NCBI RefSeq assembly: GCF_000744225.1
Contig: NZ_JQLN01000005.1
Location: 1,240,001-1,304,000 of the forward strand
Origin: Kitasatospora mediocidica KCTC 9733
GTDB taxonomy: Bacteria; Actinomycetota; Actinomycetes; Streptomycetales; Streptomycetaceae
Direction of reading: 5' to 3'
Length of the DNA: 64,000 bases
The first letter of the stretch is position 1. Every line of letters begins with the position of its first letter. The notes beneath the pieces are model-generated. The model searched no databases and had not been told where the DNA came from. It saw only the letters and a program-made list of their open reading frames with translations. Positions 7,767 through 17,102 of the stretch are shown piece by piece. Made by a program: the position numbers and the translations under genes.

Positions 7767-9034
7767 GAGGCAGTTGGGGCCGGGACGGGAGACGGCGACC
7801 CCTGCGCGCCGTCGTCCTGCACAGGGTCCGCGCGCATCCCCCGGACGGTCGGCAGCAGGCAGACCAGCGCGCTGGGCAGGGACACCAGGGCGACGCCGAT
7901 GAGCAGGACACCGCCCTGTCCAGCGGCCTGCTCGGCCGGACCGACCAGCGCGTAGCCCAGCGGCATGGTGGTCAGGCTGAGCAACGTGTCATAGGACGAG
8001 ATCCGGGACAGGACGTGCCCGGGGATCGTGCGCTGAAGGGTGGCCGTCCACAGCGCGTTGAGCATCACCACACCGCCGTTGGACGCCGCCGCGGCCACAG
8101 CCACCAGCGGCGCGGCCAGGCCCAGCCGGAGCGCGAGCAGCGGCAGGACTCCCAGGGTGAGGGCCAGGTTCCCCACCACCAGGGGCCGTTTCGGACGCCA
8201 GCGCAACGCGACGACCCCCGCGCTGAGCGAGCCCGCCGACATGCCGGCGGCCACCACGCCCCAGGCGGCCGACCCACCGAGGTGCTGCTTGGCGAGCACC
8301 GGGCCGAGCACGAAGAAGGCGGCCATGCCCAGGTTCCACGCGGCGTGCGCGACGAGGTTGAGCGACAGCCAGCGCCGCTGGGTCACCTCGCGCCAGCCCT
8401 GGACCAGATCGGTGCCGAAGGTCCGGCCGCGCTGCCCACGCGCCTGTGTGGCGGGGATCCGCATCAGCATGGTGGCGTTGACCGCGAAGGTCGCCGCGTC
8501 GATGCCGTAGACCAGGCCCGCGCCCGCCTTGGCGAGCAGCAGTCCCGCGACCGCGGGGCCGACGATCATGCAGCTGCTGCGGGTGAGCGACTGCAGGGCG
8601 GCCGCCGACTGGAACAGCGACCGGTCCTTGACCAGGGCCGGGATGAGTCCGGCCGAGGCGGGGGTGTAGAAACCCGCGGCGGTCCCGTAGAGCGCCCCGC
8701 CGATGGAGAGCGCCAGCGGGGTGGCGTGGCCCGAGGCGGCCACCGCCGCCAGGCACAGCTGGACCGCGCAGCGCACGCTGTCCGCCGCCGCCATCTGCGC
8801 CCGGCGCGACACCCGGTCCGCCGTCACGCCGCCGAGCAGCGAGGCCAGGACGCGGAACAGCATGCCCGTCCCCAGCACCACACCCAGCCCGCCGACTCCG
8901 CTGCCCTGGTTCAGCAGCGCGAACGTGGTCACGATGCCGACCATGCCGTCGCCGAACGAGGAGATCATCTGGCCGGTCCAGAAGAGCCGGAACGGGCGCA
9001 CCCGCAGGACTCGGACGTCGTTGCGCAAGGTCAT
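7763..9034 (-). CDS. MFS transporter, probable product exporter
   Basis: 423 aa with about 12 hydrophobic segments and a cytoplasmic basic loop between TM2 and TM3 (GGVTADRVSRRAQM), the MFS motif A position. The N-terminus (FRLFWTGQMISSFGDGMVGI) is typical of the MFS subfamily that includes EntS-like and macrolide exporters. ATG at 9034 follows GGAG. It is coupled by ATGA to the PPOX gene and lies 58 bp after the LuxR gene. Its place in a RiPP operon with no ABC transporter suggests export of the mature product and self-resistance (inference). Confidence 0.88.
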   Translation of the reverse strand: MTLRNDVRVLRVRPFRLFWTGQMISSFGDGMVGIVTTFALLNQGSGVGGLGVVLGTGMLFRVLASLLGGVTADRVSRRAQMAAADSVRCAVQLCLAAVAASGHATPLALSIGGALYGTAAGFYTPASAGLIPALVKDRSLFQSAAALQSLTRSSCMIVGPAVAGLLLAKAGAGLVYGIDAATFAVNATMLMRIPATQARGQRGRTFGTDLVQGWREVTQRRWLSLNLVAHAAWNLGMAAFFVLGPVLAKQHLGGSAAWGVVAAGMSAGSLSAGVVALRWRPKRPLVVGNLALTLGVLPLLALRLGLAAPLVAVAAAASNGGVVMLNALWTATLQRTIPGHVLSRISSYDTLLSLTTMPLGYALVGPAEQAAGQGGVLLIGVALVSLPSALVCLLPTVRGMRADPVQDDGAQGSPSPVPAPTAS

Positions 9035-9092
9035 CGTGCGGGCTCCGAAGCGGGAAGGGGGACAACGGGACGGCAGGCGGCCTACGACCGGC

Positions 9093-10010
9093 CTACGACG
9101 GTCCGATCCAGCCGTTCTGCATCGCGCGGATCCCGGCCTGGAACCGGCTGTCCGTGCCCAGGAAGTCCAGGAGTTCGGAAATGATCCGGCTCACCGTGCG
9201 GCGCGAGACACCGAGCGCGCGTCCGATCCGGTCGTCCTTGGCGCCCTCGGCCATCATCCGCAGCGCGACCCGCTGGACGTCCGTCAGCTCCGCGTCGGGG
9301 CTCAGCCGCCGGGCCGGGGGCGCGCCGTCCGGACAGTTGGCGTTCTGCCAGCAGAGCTCGTAGAAGGCGAGACACGCGCTGACCAGCGGCGCGGACCGGA
9401 CCAGTACCAGACCGCCGCCCTCCTCGGCCGCGTTCTCGGGCAGCAGCATGCTCGAGCCGTCGATCACGACGAGTCGCAGCGGCACATCCGCGGCGTACCG
9501 GCACTGGACGCCCATCTCGGCGGCCTCCCTGAGGTAGCGACGCAGCCTGGTGGTGCTGCGGAAGCTCTCCGGGTAGATCACGCGGACCGAGACGCCGCGC
9601 TGCAGCAGGCCCCGGGCCCGGTCCAGCGACGCCGCCAGCTCCTCGGCGGACGGGGCCGCGCCCGGGCGCATGGACAGCACCGCGGTCCGGGCGGTGGTGA
9701 CCAGCTCGGCCACCTGGGCGGTGTCCACCAGGGGATCGACCGGACCGGTGCCGGCGGACGGCTGCTCCAGCACCTCGCGGAACTGGGTCGCCAGCTGGTC
9801 CAGGGCCTGCTGGCAGGCGGCCGACGCCGCCAGCGAGGCCTGCACCTGGTCGCGCTGGGTGTGCAGCAGCCGCTCCAGCGCGTCGGCGACGGACGCGGTG
9901 CCGCCGTGGCCGGGCGGCGTGCCGGGACCGGACGGGCCGGTGCGGGCCGGGTGGGCGACACGGCCGTGCGAACCGGCACCACGGGAAAGATCAACTCTGG
10001 TCAACGGCAT
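9093..10010 (-). CDS. LuxR-type HTH regulator
   Basis: 305 aa. ATG at 10010 is preceded by AGGAG at 5-nt spacing, one of the clearest ribosome sites in the operon. The C-terminus (about 240-300) is a LuxR-type HTH (GRALGVSRRTVSRIISELLD). The middle (about 125-225: RGVSVRVIYPESFRS, LRLVVIDGSSMLLP) has the pattern of the phospholipase-D-like/TrmB-type ligand domain found in many Streptomyces LuxR regulators. No receiver domain is seen, so it probably senses a small ligand. A 110-bp gap separates it from the S9 peptidase upstream, so it could also have its own promoter. It is a likely cluster-situated regulator. Confidence 0.85.
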   Translation of the reverse strand: MPLTRVDLSRGAGSHGRVAHPARTGPSGPGTPPGHGGTASVADALERLLHTQRDQVQASLAASAACQQALDQLATQFREVLEQPSAGTGPVDPLVDTAQVAELVTTARTAVLSMRPGAAPSAEELAASLDRARGLLQRGVSVRVIYPESFRSTTRLRRYLREAAEMGVQCRYAADVPLRLVVIDGSSMLLPENAAEEGGGLVLVRSAPLVSACLAFYELCWQNANCPDGAPPARRLSPDAELTDVQRVALRMMAEGAKDDRIGRALGVSRRTVSRIISELLDFLGTDSRFQAGIRAMQNGWIGPS

Positions 10011-10120
10011 GCGCACTCCTCGGTCCCGGCGGTCGGTGAGCGCCCCCCGCTCGTTTCGATGGTCAGCGAGCCCGTTCCCGAGCAGTTCCGCACGAGTTCC
10101 CCTGCGGTCCGCCGACCGCC

Positions 10121-11890
10121 TCAGGCAGGACAGTGCCGGCGGACGAAGGCGAGCTGGCGTTCCATCCGGGCCACCTGGGCGGCCGTCCGCCGCTCCTCGT
10201 GGCCGCCGGCGTACCGGTCGAGCTCCACGTGGCCGCCCGCCGCGCGGACCCGCTCCGCGTAGTCCTCGATCTGCGCCGGCGGGCAGCGGCGGTCCAGGCT
10301 GCCGGCCATCAGGAGCAGCGGCGCGCGCACGCGGTCGGCCCAGGTGATCGGCGAGGCCTCGCGATAGCGGTGCGGGACCTGCTCGGGAGTACCGCCGAAC
10401 AGCGTGCGGTCCAGGGCTCTCAGCCGGTCCGTCTGCTCGGCGTAGGCCGCGGTGAAGTCCGCGACCGGCGCCACGGCGAACCCGGCCGCCCATACCTCCG
10501 GTTCGCGGCCGACCGCCAGAAGGGCCAGGAATCCGCCCCAGGACGAGCCGCCGACCACCAGCCGGCCGGGCGCGACGCGCCCTCGGGCGCAGAGGGCCTC
10601 CCGCACGGCGGCGACGTCCTCCAGCTCCGGCGTCCCCACCTGCGGGCGGGCGGCGTCCTGCCAGCGCCGCCCGTAGCCCGTGGAACCGCGGTAGTTGACC
10701 CGGACCACGGTGTAGCCGTGGTCCACCCAGGCCGACACCAGCGGGTTGTAGCTGTCGGTGTCGTGCAGGGCCGGACCGCCGTGCAACAGGAAGACCGCGG
10801 CTCCCGGCTCCCGGCGCGGCTCGGCCGGGGCGCTGAGCAGCGCGTGCACCTCACCGCCGGGGCCGTCCACCCTGATGTCCTCGACCGGGACGCCCGGTGG
10901 GCGGCGGGGACCGCCGTAGAGCAGTCCGTCCCGGGTGGAGCGGACTTCGGACGGGCAGCGGGCGGAGGACCACAGGTACTCCACGCTCCCGTCGGGCCGG
11001 GCGGTGGCGTCGCGAACCAGGCCCGGGGGAGTCGGGACGGCACGGACCCGGCCGTCCAGGCCCACCACAGCCAGCCGGCTCCGCCCCTCCCGGGCGTGGC
11101 ACACCAGCACCCCCGAGGCGTCGGGCAGCCACTCGGCCCGCAGGTCGCCGGGCAGGCCGTGCTCGATCTCCCGCACGGTGTCGGCCGCGACGTCCCAGAG
11201 CAGGAGCCGGTGGGCGCCCTCCTCCTCGCGCTGCAGCAGCAGCCGGGTCGCACCCGGGCGGGGCTCGAAACCCAGCGGGTGGACGGCCGCGGTGCGGGTC
11301 GCCGCCCGGCAGGCGAGCACGGCGCCGTCGGCCGGGTCGAGGATCCGCAGGTCCGGGCGGCGGGGGCCGAGGTCGCCGACATCGGTGACCGCCAGCAGCG
11401 ACCCGTCCGGTGCGAGCGCGGCCAACTGCCGGTCACCGGGCCAGGACCAGCACGCGGGACCGGCTCGACCCGTTCGGGTGCGCACCCGGGTCCGGCCGTC
11501 GGCGGCGATCGCCAGGGCGTAGCCGTCGTCCGCCAGGACCAGGCCGGCGGACTGGCCGACCGGGCCGACCGGTTCGGCCGCACTGTTCCCCGGCTCGACG
11601 GACGGCTCCGGCTCGAAGGGTTGGCGCGACCACTGGCCGAGCCCACCGCCGGTCGGATCGGCGAACCACCACACCTGGCCACCGGCCGGTTCGATCGCGT
11701 ACCGGACGGTCCCCCGGGGCTGATCGGTGATCCGCCGCCGCGCACCGTCGGCACGGTCCCAGGTGTGCACCTCGGGCTTGCCCTCGTGGTCGGCCAGCAG
11801 CACGGCCCGGCTCGGCAACAGGCGGGCGTACCTGGGCAGCTGGAGCCGACCGGTACCGAAACGCTCGCGCCACCGGTCGTCGCCGATCAC
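10121..11890 (-). CDS. S9 family (prolyl oligopeptidase-like) serine peptidase
   Basis: 589 aa from GTG at 11890, overlapping the aminotransferase stop (GTGA). The N-terminal two-thirds read as a beta-propeller (repeated WSWPGDRQLAALAPDG-like blades). The C-terminal alpha/beta-hydrolase domain has Ser450 in GGSSWGG, Asp533 in AGSLDRRCP and His564 in AGGHEE, so the triad is intact. Prolyl oligopeptidases such as FlaP remove leaders in some class III lanthipeptide pathways. The candidate precursor here contains no proline, so cleavage specificity must differ or the substrate is another peptide. No signal peptide; cytoplasmic. Confidence 0.87.
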   Translation of the reverse strand: MIGDDRWRERFGTGRLQLPRYARLLPSRAVLLADHEGKPEVHTWDRADGARRRITDQPRGTVRYAIEPAGGQVWWFADPTGGGLGQWSRQPFEPEPSVEPGNSAAEPVGPVGQSAGLVLADDGYALAIAADGRTRVRTRTGRAGPACWSWPGDRQLAALAPDGSLLAVTDVGDLGPRRPDLRILDPADGAVLACRAATRTAAVHPLGFEPRPGATRLLLQREEEGAHRLLLWDVAADTVREIEHGLPGDLRAEWLPDASGVLVCHAREGRSRLAVVGLDGRVRAVPTPPGLVRDATARPDGSVEYLWSSARCPSEVRSTRDGLLYGGPRRPPGVPVEDIRVDGPGGEVHALLSAPAEPRREPGAAVFLLHGGPALHDTDSYNPLVSAWVDHGYTVVRVNYRGSTGYGRRWQDAARPQVGTPELEDVAAVREALCARGRVAPGRLVVGGSSWGGFLALLAVGREPEVWAAGFAVAPVADFTAAYAEQTDRLRALDRTLFGGTPEQVPHRYREASPITWADRVRAPLLLMAGSLDRRCPPAQIEDYAERVRAAGGHVELDRYAGGHEERRTAAQVARMERQLAFVRRHCPA

Positions 11891-13065
11891 GGCTGCACGG
11901 CGACAGCGGCGGACGGCGCCGGGGACGGCGCCGCTCCGGGACCGGGACGGCCCTCGCCCGGCCAGCCCGCAGCCGCCCACCGGCTGAAGCGTTCGGCCGC
12001 GGCGGTGAGTTGAACGGTCGGGGCGGCGAAGCTGATCCTCACCCGGTCGCCGCAGTCCGGACCGAAGTCGCGTCCGGGAGCGACCAGGACGCGACAGTGC
12101 TCCGACGCGGCGCGAGTCCAACTCAGGCCGTCCAGACCGCTGCCGGCCACGTCCAGCCACAGGAAGCAGCCCGCCGAGGGGAGTTCGACCGACAGTCCGG
12201 CCGCGGAGAGCGCACCGGCGAGCAGGTCCCGGCCGGCGCGCAGCACGCCCCGGTGTTCCTCGGGGTAGTCTCCGGCGCCGTGCAGGACCGCGAGGGCGCA
12301 CAGTTGGGACACCGCGGGCGTCGACATCCCGACCCCCCAATGAGCGCGGCTGATCCGGGCGGCCAGTTCGGCCCGGGCGTGCAGGTAGCCGACGCGCATG
12401 CCGGTCATCGCGTAGGCCTTGGAGAAGCTGAACACCGACACGATCCGGTCGGCCACCGGGCCGGCGGCCGCGGCCGGCGAGACGTGCGGCGCGTCGAAGC
12501 ACAGCTCCTCGTACACCTCGTCGCTGACGGCGGTGAGCCCCGGATGCGCGTCGAGCAGCGCGTACAGCCGCGGGTACCAGGCCGGGTCCGCGATCGTTCC
12601 GGTGGGGTTGGACGGGTAGTTCCACAGCAGCACGCGGGCGTCCCCCGCCAGGGCTTCGAGCCGCGCCCAGTCGGGCGCGGCGTCCTGCCCCCGGCCCACG
12701 GGGTAGTCGACGACGACCAGCCCGAGGGTGCGGCAGGCAGCCCGGTAGGCCGGATAGCCGGGCGCCGGCACGAGCACCCGGTCGCCCGGCGCGCACAGGG
12801 CGGCCAGGGTGGCGTAGATGCCCTGGCTGGCGCCGGTGGTCACGACGACCTCGCCCGGCCGCGCCGCGATCCGGTTCGACCGGGTCAACTTCTCTGCCAG
12901 TGACTCCCGCAGAGCGCCGAACCCCGACGCCGGGGCGTAGCCGAACGAGGTCCGCTCCGCGGCCCGGCGCAGCGCCACCCGGACGGCGGCCGGCGCCGGA
13001 TGCCCGGGATCCCCGAGGGCCAGATCGACGACCCGCGGGCCGGTGGTGGTCGTGGTGGTGGTCAT
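11887..13065 (-). CDS. PLP-dependent class I/II aminotransferase
   Basis: 392 aa. ATG at 13065 has GGAGGAAAGG just upstream and overlaps the LanKC stop (ATGA); longer in-frame starts were rejected for this reason. Fold-type I motifs are present: the cofactor-binding TTGASQGIYATL, WNYPSNPTGT (Asn contacting PLP), SDEVYEEL and the Schiff-base lysine in SFSKAYAMTGMRVGY, plus the carboxylate-binding Arg near DRVRISFA. Closest general pattern: aspartate/aromatic aminotransferases and MalY/PatB-like enzymes. In the operon it could supply a non-standard building block or convert an aldehyde or ketone on the peptide or a free precursor (inference). Confidence 0.88.
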   Translation of the reverse strand: MTTTTTTTGPRVVDLALGDPGHPAPAAVRVALRRAAERTSFGYAPASGFGALRESLAEKLTRSNRIAARPGEVVVTTGASQGIYATLAALCAPGDRVLVPAPGYPAYRAACRTLGLVVVDYPVGRGQDAAPDWARLEALAGDARVLLWNYPSNPTGTIADPAWYPRLYALLDAHPGLTAVSDEVYEELCFDAPHVSPAAAAGPVADRIVSVFSFSKAYAMTGMRVGYLHARAELAARISRAHWGVGMSTPAVSQLCALAVLHGAGDYPEEHRGVLRAGRDLLAGALSAAGLSVELPSAGCFLWLDVAGSGLDGLSWTRAASEHCRVLVAPGRDFGPDCGDRVRISFAAPTVQLTAAAERFSRWAAAGWPGEGRPGPGAAPSPAPSAAVAVQP

Positions 13066-15806
13066 GGCGTCCTTTCCTCCTGCCGGAAACAGCTTTTGTC
13101 CTGAGGTGTCCTGACGGCTCGACCGGGAGCCGCGGCCGGCGGCCACGGCCGGGGGTCCCACAACCCGGGGCCGCCCTCGACAAGTCGCAGCAGCAGCCAG
13201 AGCGGGCCGCACACGCCGTCGCCGAGGGCGTGTCCGACGTCCTGGCCCGAGTCGTCGGGGAGCAGCAGGCGGCCGTCCCGGACGTTGGCGCGCGCCGCGA
13301 ACTCACCGACCAGCGGTGCGACGGCGGTCCAGCGGTCGAACAGTCCCGCCGCGCCCGTCGGGTCTGCGGCAGCCGGCTCGCGCGCGTCCAGCAGGAACTC
13401 CGCCCAGCCCGCGACGCCGCCGGCGAGCCCCAACGGCGCCGCGGTGCACCAGCCTTGCGGGAGGGAGCAGAGGCGGGCGAGCGCGTCCGCCGTCCCGGGC
13501 AGTCCTCGGTGGGCGGCCCGGGCGAGGACCTGCCCGCGTCCGGTCAGACCGGTGTCGTACGCCAGGTCGGGGACGCCGTCAACGCGCGCCGTGCCCAGCT
13601 CCTGCGCCATGGCGGCCACGGCCGCGCGCGCCGCGCGCCGGGCCGGCCGGTGGTCCAGCGCCGCACCCGCCTCCAGGAGGAACAGGGTCGTCGCGGTCGA
13701 ATCGGCCGTGGGCACCGTCGGCGTCGCCGCCAGCGTCGAGGCGCAGTCCCGCGCCGCCCGCGCCATGACGGCCGAGCCGGTCGCCAGGTACAGCCGCAGC
13801 TGCAGCAGGCCCAACCCCGCCAGCGCGCGCGGGGCGGGCTCCGGATGGGTGGCCTCCCGGGGCGGGAGGACGGCACGGGCCAGGCAGCGACGCCGCATGT
13901 CGTCGTCGTCCAGCGCCTCGGCCGCCTCCCACAGTGCCCAGAGCACGCCGGCCTCGCCGGTCCTCAGCCCCAGGTCGGGGCCGGAACCGAGCAGGCCCAC
14001 GGCGTCGTGCCGCTCCACGTCGCGGGCCAGCAGCGCCACGGCCGCGCGCAGGTCCGCCGGATCCGCCCGGCCCGACCGGTCGGCGTGGCGCAGCGCTCGG
14101 GCGAGCAGCAGCAGCGGGCCGGCGATGCCGTGCTGGAGGCCGCGCGGATCGCGCCGACGGCGGTGCGGGGCGGTCAGCCGCAGCGCCTGCGGCCCCCCGT
14201 CGAGGACGGCCATGACCAGGTCCGCGAGGCCGTCGTGGAGCAGCACCGACAGTCCCGCGATCGCGCGGGCGGGGTGCGACGGCGCCTCGATCGGCTGCGG
14301 CGAGGACGGCTGCGGGGAGGACGGCTGCGGGGAGGCCCGGCGCGGCGAGGCCGGCCGCAGCACGGGCGCCTTCTGCGGTCGCAGCGCCGGATCGCCGGTC
14401 ATGAGCCTCGCCACCGGGCCGGCCGCCGCGGCGGCGAAGCCGGACTCGTCCGGGACGCGGGCCAGCTGGGCGCCGAGCAGCTCGGCGGCGGGCGTCAGAC
14501 CGCTGAGGGCGTGCGGGTCCCGGCCGCTGGCCAGCAGGAAGAGCAGTCCGCCGAGCGCATGGAGGTCGGCCGAGGGGCCGGGGGCCGGTCCGCGCAGCGG
14601 GGCGTGAACCTGTTCCGGGGCGGCGTAGCCCCGGGTGTACTCCCGGTAGACGCTGTCGTCCGGCCGGGCGGCCAGCTCCAGGTCGACCAGTCGGGCCCGG
14701 CCCAGCTCGTCGACGACGACGTTGCCCGGCGACAGGTCGCGCAGCGTCCAGCCCAGCTCGTGGACGGCGTCGACCGCCTTGCCGAGCGACCGGGCGACCG
14801 GGAACGCCAGCGGTCCGCAGCCGCGTCCGGGGCGCCACCGGGTGCGTACCCAGTCGGCCAGGCTGACTCCCGGCAGGCGTTCCTGGACGAGCAGGAGCGC
14901 CTCGCCCAGCTCGACCAGGTCCACCAGGGCGGGCACCGCGCCGGTGGGGCCGAGCGCTCGCAGCGCCTGGGCCTCGTGCCGCAGCACGTCACGCGCGTCG
15001 GTGCCGAAGGCGGTGGCGCCGATGTGCGGGCGCACGTGCTTGACGACCACGACCGCACCGGTTTGCTGGTCCAGCGCCGTGAACACGCCTCCGCGGGACG
15101 AGCGTTGCAGGACTCCGGTCACCCGGAAACGCCCGGCCAGCAGAAGACCGTCCCGCGTGGCCCGACCCGAGCTCGCGCCCGGCCGGGTCGGGACGACGGG
15201 CCGGGGCAGTTCGGGAGCCCAGGCCGGCGGTGCGTACCCGTGCCGGGGGTCGGGGACGCGCCGCCCGTCCGGAGCGGTCAGGACGGAGACCAGCCCACCC
15301 CGGTCGTCGAGCCGGTGCTCGCTGCGGACGGCGCCGTAGCGGTAGTAGACCGGGCTGTCCGGTGCCCACCGGGCGTCGGAGGAGACGCCAGGCCCGGGCA
15401 TCCCGGCCGTCGCCTCGGCCAACTTCTCGGCCAGCAGCGCGCACTGCCGGGGATCGGCCGGATAGGCCGTCAGGAACTTCCCGACTCCGCTCTCCTCGTA
15501 GCGCGCCGAGACCACCTGGTGCAGGACCGCCTGGTCCGCCGCGAACTTGAACGTCACGCGCGCCCGGCGCAACACCGGCAGGCACGCGGCCAGGGTGCGG
15601 GCCGCGTGCGTCGGGACGGTGGAGACGTGCAACTTCCACCCCTGCTCGGGCAGGACCGCCCCCGGGGGCCGCGCATGGCACCAGAACCCGTCGTCGCGCA
15701 GCGTCCAGCCCGATCCGCTGAGCCGCTCGCGCATGTCGGCGGACAGCACGGCCGACCGCGCGGGGCCGAGCAGCTCGCGCCACTCGTCAAGTCGGTCGTC
15801 CGGCAC
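13062..15806 (-). CDS. LanKC class III-like lanthipeptide synthetase (lyase-kinase-cyclase)
   Basis: 914 aa from GTG at 15806, with GAGAGG overlapping the preceding stop. Three domains in LanKC order are visible. An N-terminal phospho-Ser/Thr lyase-type domain (about 1-215) has GWKLHVS, FKF, GKFLTAYPAD and SPVYYRYGAV. A Ser/Thr kinase domain (about 222-480) has Lys256 in VVVVKHVRPH, Glu278, the catalytic loop RDLSPGN (Asp357, Asn362) and Asp375 in LVDLELA. A LanC-like alpha/alpha barrel (about 515-900) lacks an evident zinc-binding Cys-His set, as in class III enzymes. It should phosphorylate and dehydrate Ser/Thr of a peptide. Because the candidate precursor lacks Cys, the usual ring closure is in doubt. 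Confidence 0.9.
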   Translation of the reverse strand: MPDDRLDEWRELLGPARSAVLSADMRERLSGSGWTLRDDGFWCHARPPGAVLPEQGWKLHVSTVPTHAARTLAACLPVLRRARVTFKFAADQAVLHQVVSARYEESGVGKFLTAYPADPRQCALLAEKLAEATAGMPGPGVSSDARWAPDSPVYYRYGAVRSEHRLDDRGGLVSVLTAPDGRRVPDPRHGYAPPAWAPELPRPVVPTRPGASSGRATRDGLLLAGRFRVTGVLQRSSRGGVFTALDQQTGAVVVVKHVRPHIGATAFGTDARDVLRHEAQALRALGPTGAVPALVDLVELGEALLLVQERLPGVSLADWVRTRWRPGRGCGPLAFPVARSLGKAVDAVHELGWTLRDLSPGNVVVDELGRARLVDLELAARPDDSVYREYTRGYAAPEQVHAPLRGPAPGPSADLHALGGLLFLLASGRDPHALSGLTPAAELLGAQLARVPDESGFAAAAAGPVARLMTGDPALRPQKAPVLRPASPRRASPQPSSPQPSSPQPIEAPSHPARAIAGLSVLLHDGLADLVMAVLDGGPQALRLTAPHRRRRDPRGLQHGIAGPLLLLARALRHADRSGRADPADLRAAVALLARDVERHDAVGLLGSGPDLGLRTGEAGVLWALWEAAEALDDDDMRRRCLARAVLPPREATHPEPAPRALAGLGLLQLRLYLATGSAVMARAARDCASTLAATPTVPTADSTATTLFLLEAGAALDHRPARRAARAAVAAMAQELGTARVDGVPDLAYDTGLTGRGQVLARAAHRGLPGTADALARLCSLPQGWCTAAPLGLAGGVAGWAEFLLDAREPAAADPTGAAGLFDRWTAVAPLVGEFAARANVRDGRLLLPDDSGQDVGHALGDGVCGPLWLLLRLVEGGPGLWDPRPWPPAAAPGRAVRTPQDKSCFRQEERTP

Positions 15807-15812
15807 GGCGGA

Positions 15813-17102
15813 TCACCTCTCCACGTGCCAGGGTCCCGGCAGTTCGTCGCGGTCGAGCAGCGGAAGGTGGCAGTCCTGGGGTCCGACCACCACGGCCCTG
15901 GCCAACTCCGGACGCAGTTCGCGGCGGGCCACCGTCACCACGTCGGAGGCGCTGATATCGCCCCACAGGGCGAACAGCTCCTCCTCGGGCTGGGGGGCAC
16001 CGCGTCGCAGCACCTCGTTCCCGGTGACCAGGCAGCGGCCCTCGGCCGTCTCCCGGTCCCTGACGTGGATACCGCGGTTGACCGCGACGGCCCGGGCGAG
16101 CTCCTCGGCGGACGGCGGCTCGGCCAGGGCCCGACCGAGCAGGTCGTGGACCGCGTCGAAGGCCTTCGCCAGGTCCTCGGGCAGGCAGCTGAAGAGCACC
16201 AGGAGCGCACCCGTCGCCGCGTGCAACTCCAGGACGGTCCTGGCCTGGTACGACAGGCCCAGCCGGTTGCGGAGCAGTTCGCCCAGCCGGCTGCCCGGCA
16301 TGCCGCCCACGATGGAGTGGAACAGCCGCAGGGCATAGATGTCCCGGTTGCCGAGGCGGTAGGAGGGTCCGGGGACGGCGAGCGCGGCCAGCACCGTCCG
16401 GCCGGGGACGGCGAGCACGGTGTGCCCGCGCGGGCCGTACGCCCGCGGGTGGGGACCGGGGGGCGGCGGGACGGGAGCCGCCGACAGCGGGAGATGGCGC
16501 TGGACGGTCCGCTCGATGCCGGGATCCTCCCGAGGACTGTCCACCAGGAGGGTCAGTCGGCCGGGACCGGCCGAGTCGGCCGCGAATCCGGCAATCGACT
16601 CCCGGTCCAGGCCGTCGAGTTGCTCGGCGACGCCCAGCGCCGGCAGCCCGAAGCGGCCGTCGCCGTGCAGCGCCCGAGTCACCAACTGGCGCAGGCGCCG
16701 GGACCTGTTGTCCGCGAAAAGCCTCAACTCGTTGCGGATCGCCGTGCGTTGGGCAGCCAGCTCGGCCGGATCCCAGCCGGGCCGGGTGTAGCAGGTCAAC
16801 AGCAGGTCCACGGCCTCCCGCAGCGTCTCGTCGGGACCGCTGAGCCGGAAGTACGAGTACTCGGCGGCCGTTCGCGCATCCATCGTGCAGCCCAACGCCG
16901 AGACCGCCGCGGCGATCCGCCCGGCGGTCGGGTGCGGCCCGGCGCCCGCGAAGAAGGCGTGCTCGTACAGGTGGGCGAGACCGGAGGCGCCGACGGGGTC
17001 GGACCAGGAGCCCGCGCTCAGGTAGACCATGGCACTGGCCGACCGCCCGCGTCCCGGGCTCTGCCGCACCAGCGTGGCACCCGCCGTCGGCGCGGCGGTC
17101 AC
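15813..17102 (-). CDS. M16 (insulinase/pitrilysin-type) zinc metallopeptidase
   Basis: 429 aa from GTG at 17102, overlapping the FMN-reductase stop (GTGA). The inverted zinc motif HxxEH is intact (His44, Glu47, His48 in AHLYEHAFF), with the third ligand Glu125 in RNELRLF 77 residues on. The C-terminal inactive-half pattern is present (GMPGSRLGELLRNRLGLSYQAR). M16 peptidases cut small peptides inside a closed chamber and occur in several RiPP pathways as leader or scaffold processing enzymes. It is 6 nt upstream of LanKC. No signal peptide. Confidence 0.87.
   Translation of the reverse strand: MTAAPTAGATLVRQSPGRGRSASAMVYLSAGSWSDPVGASGLAHLYEHAFFAGAGPHPTAGRIAAAVSALGCTMDARTAAEYSYFRLSGPDETLREAVDLLLTCYTRPGWDPAELAAQRTAIRNELRLFADNRSRRLRQLVTRALHGDGRFGLPALGVAEQLDGLDRESIAGFAADSAGPGRLTLLVDSPREDPGIERTVQRHLPLSAAPVPPPPGPHPRAYGPRGHTVLAVPGRTVLAALAVPGPSYRLGNRDIYALRLFHSIVGGMPGSRLGELLRNRLGLSYQARTVLELHAATGALLVLFSCLPEDLAKAFDAVHDLLGRALAEPPSAEELARAVAVNRGIHVRDRETAEGRCLVTGNEVLRRGAPQPEEELFALWGDISASDVVTVARRELRPELARAVVVGPQDCHLPLLDRDELPGPWHVER

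Noticed and set aside
10121..13306. A single 1061-aa fusion of an N-terminal extension with the S9 peptidase
   Set aside because: The part upstream of 11890 is an out-of-frame reading of the aminotransferase, whose own frame has all PLP motifs. A GTG start at 11890 overlapping the aminotransferase stop explains the peptidase.
13062..15806. Classical class III lanthipeptide cluster with an S/T-x-x-S-x-x-C precursor
   Set aside because: No short ORF with this pattern or with an LxLQ leader was seen near LanKC on either strand. The only positional candidate has no Cys.
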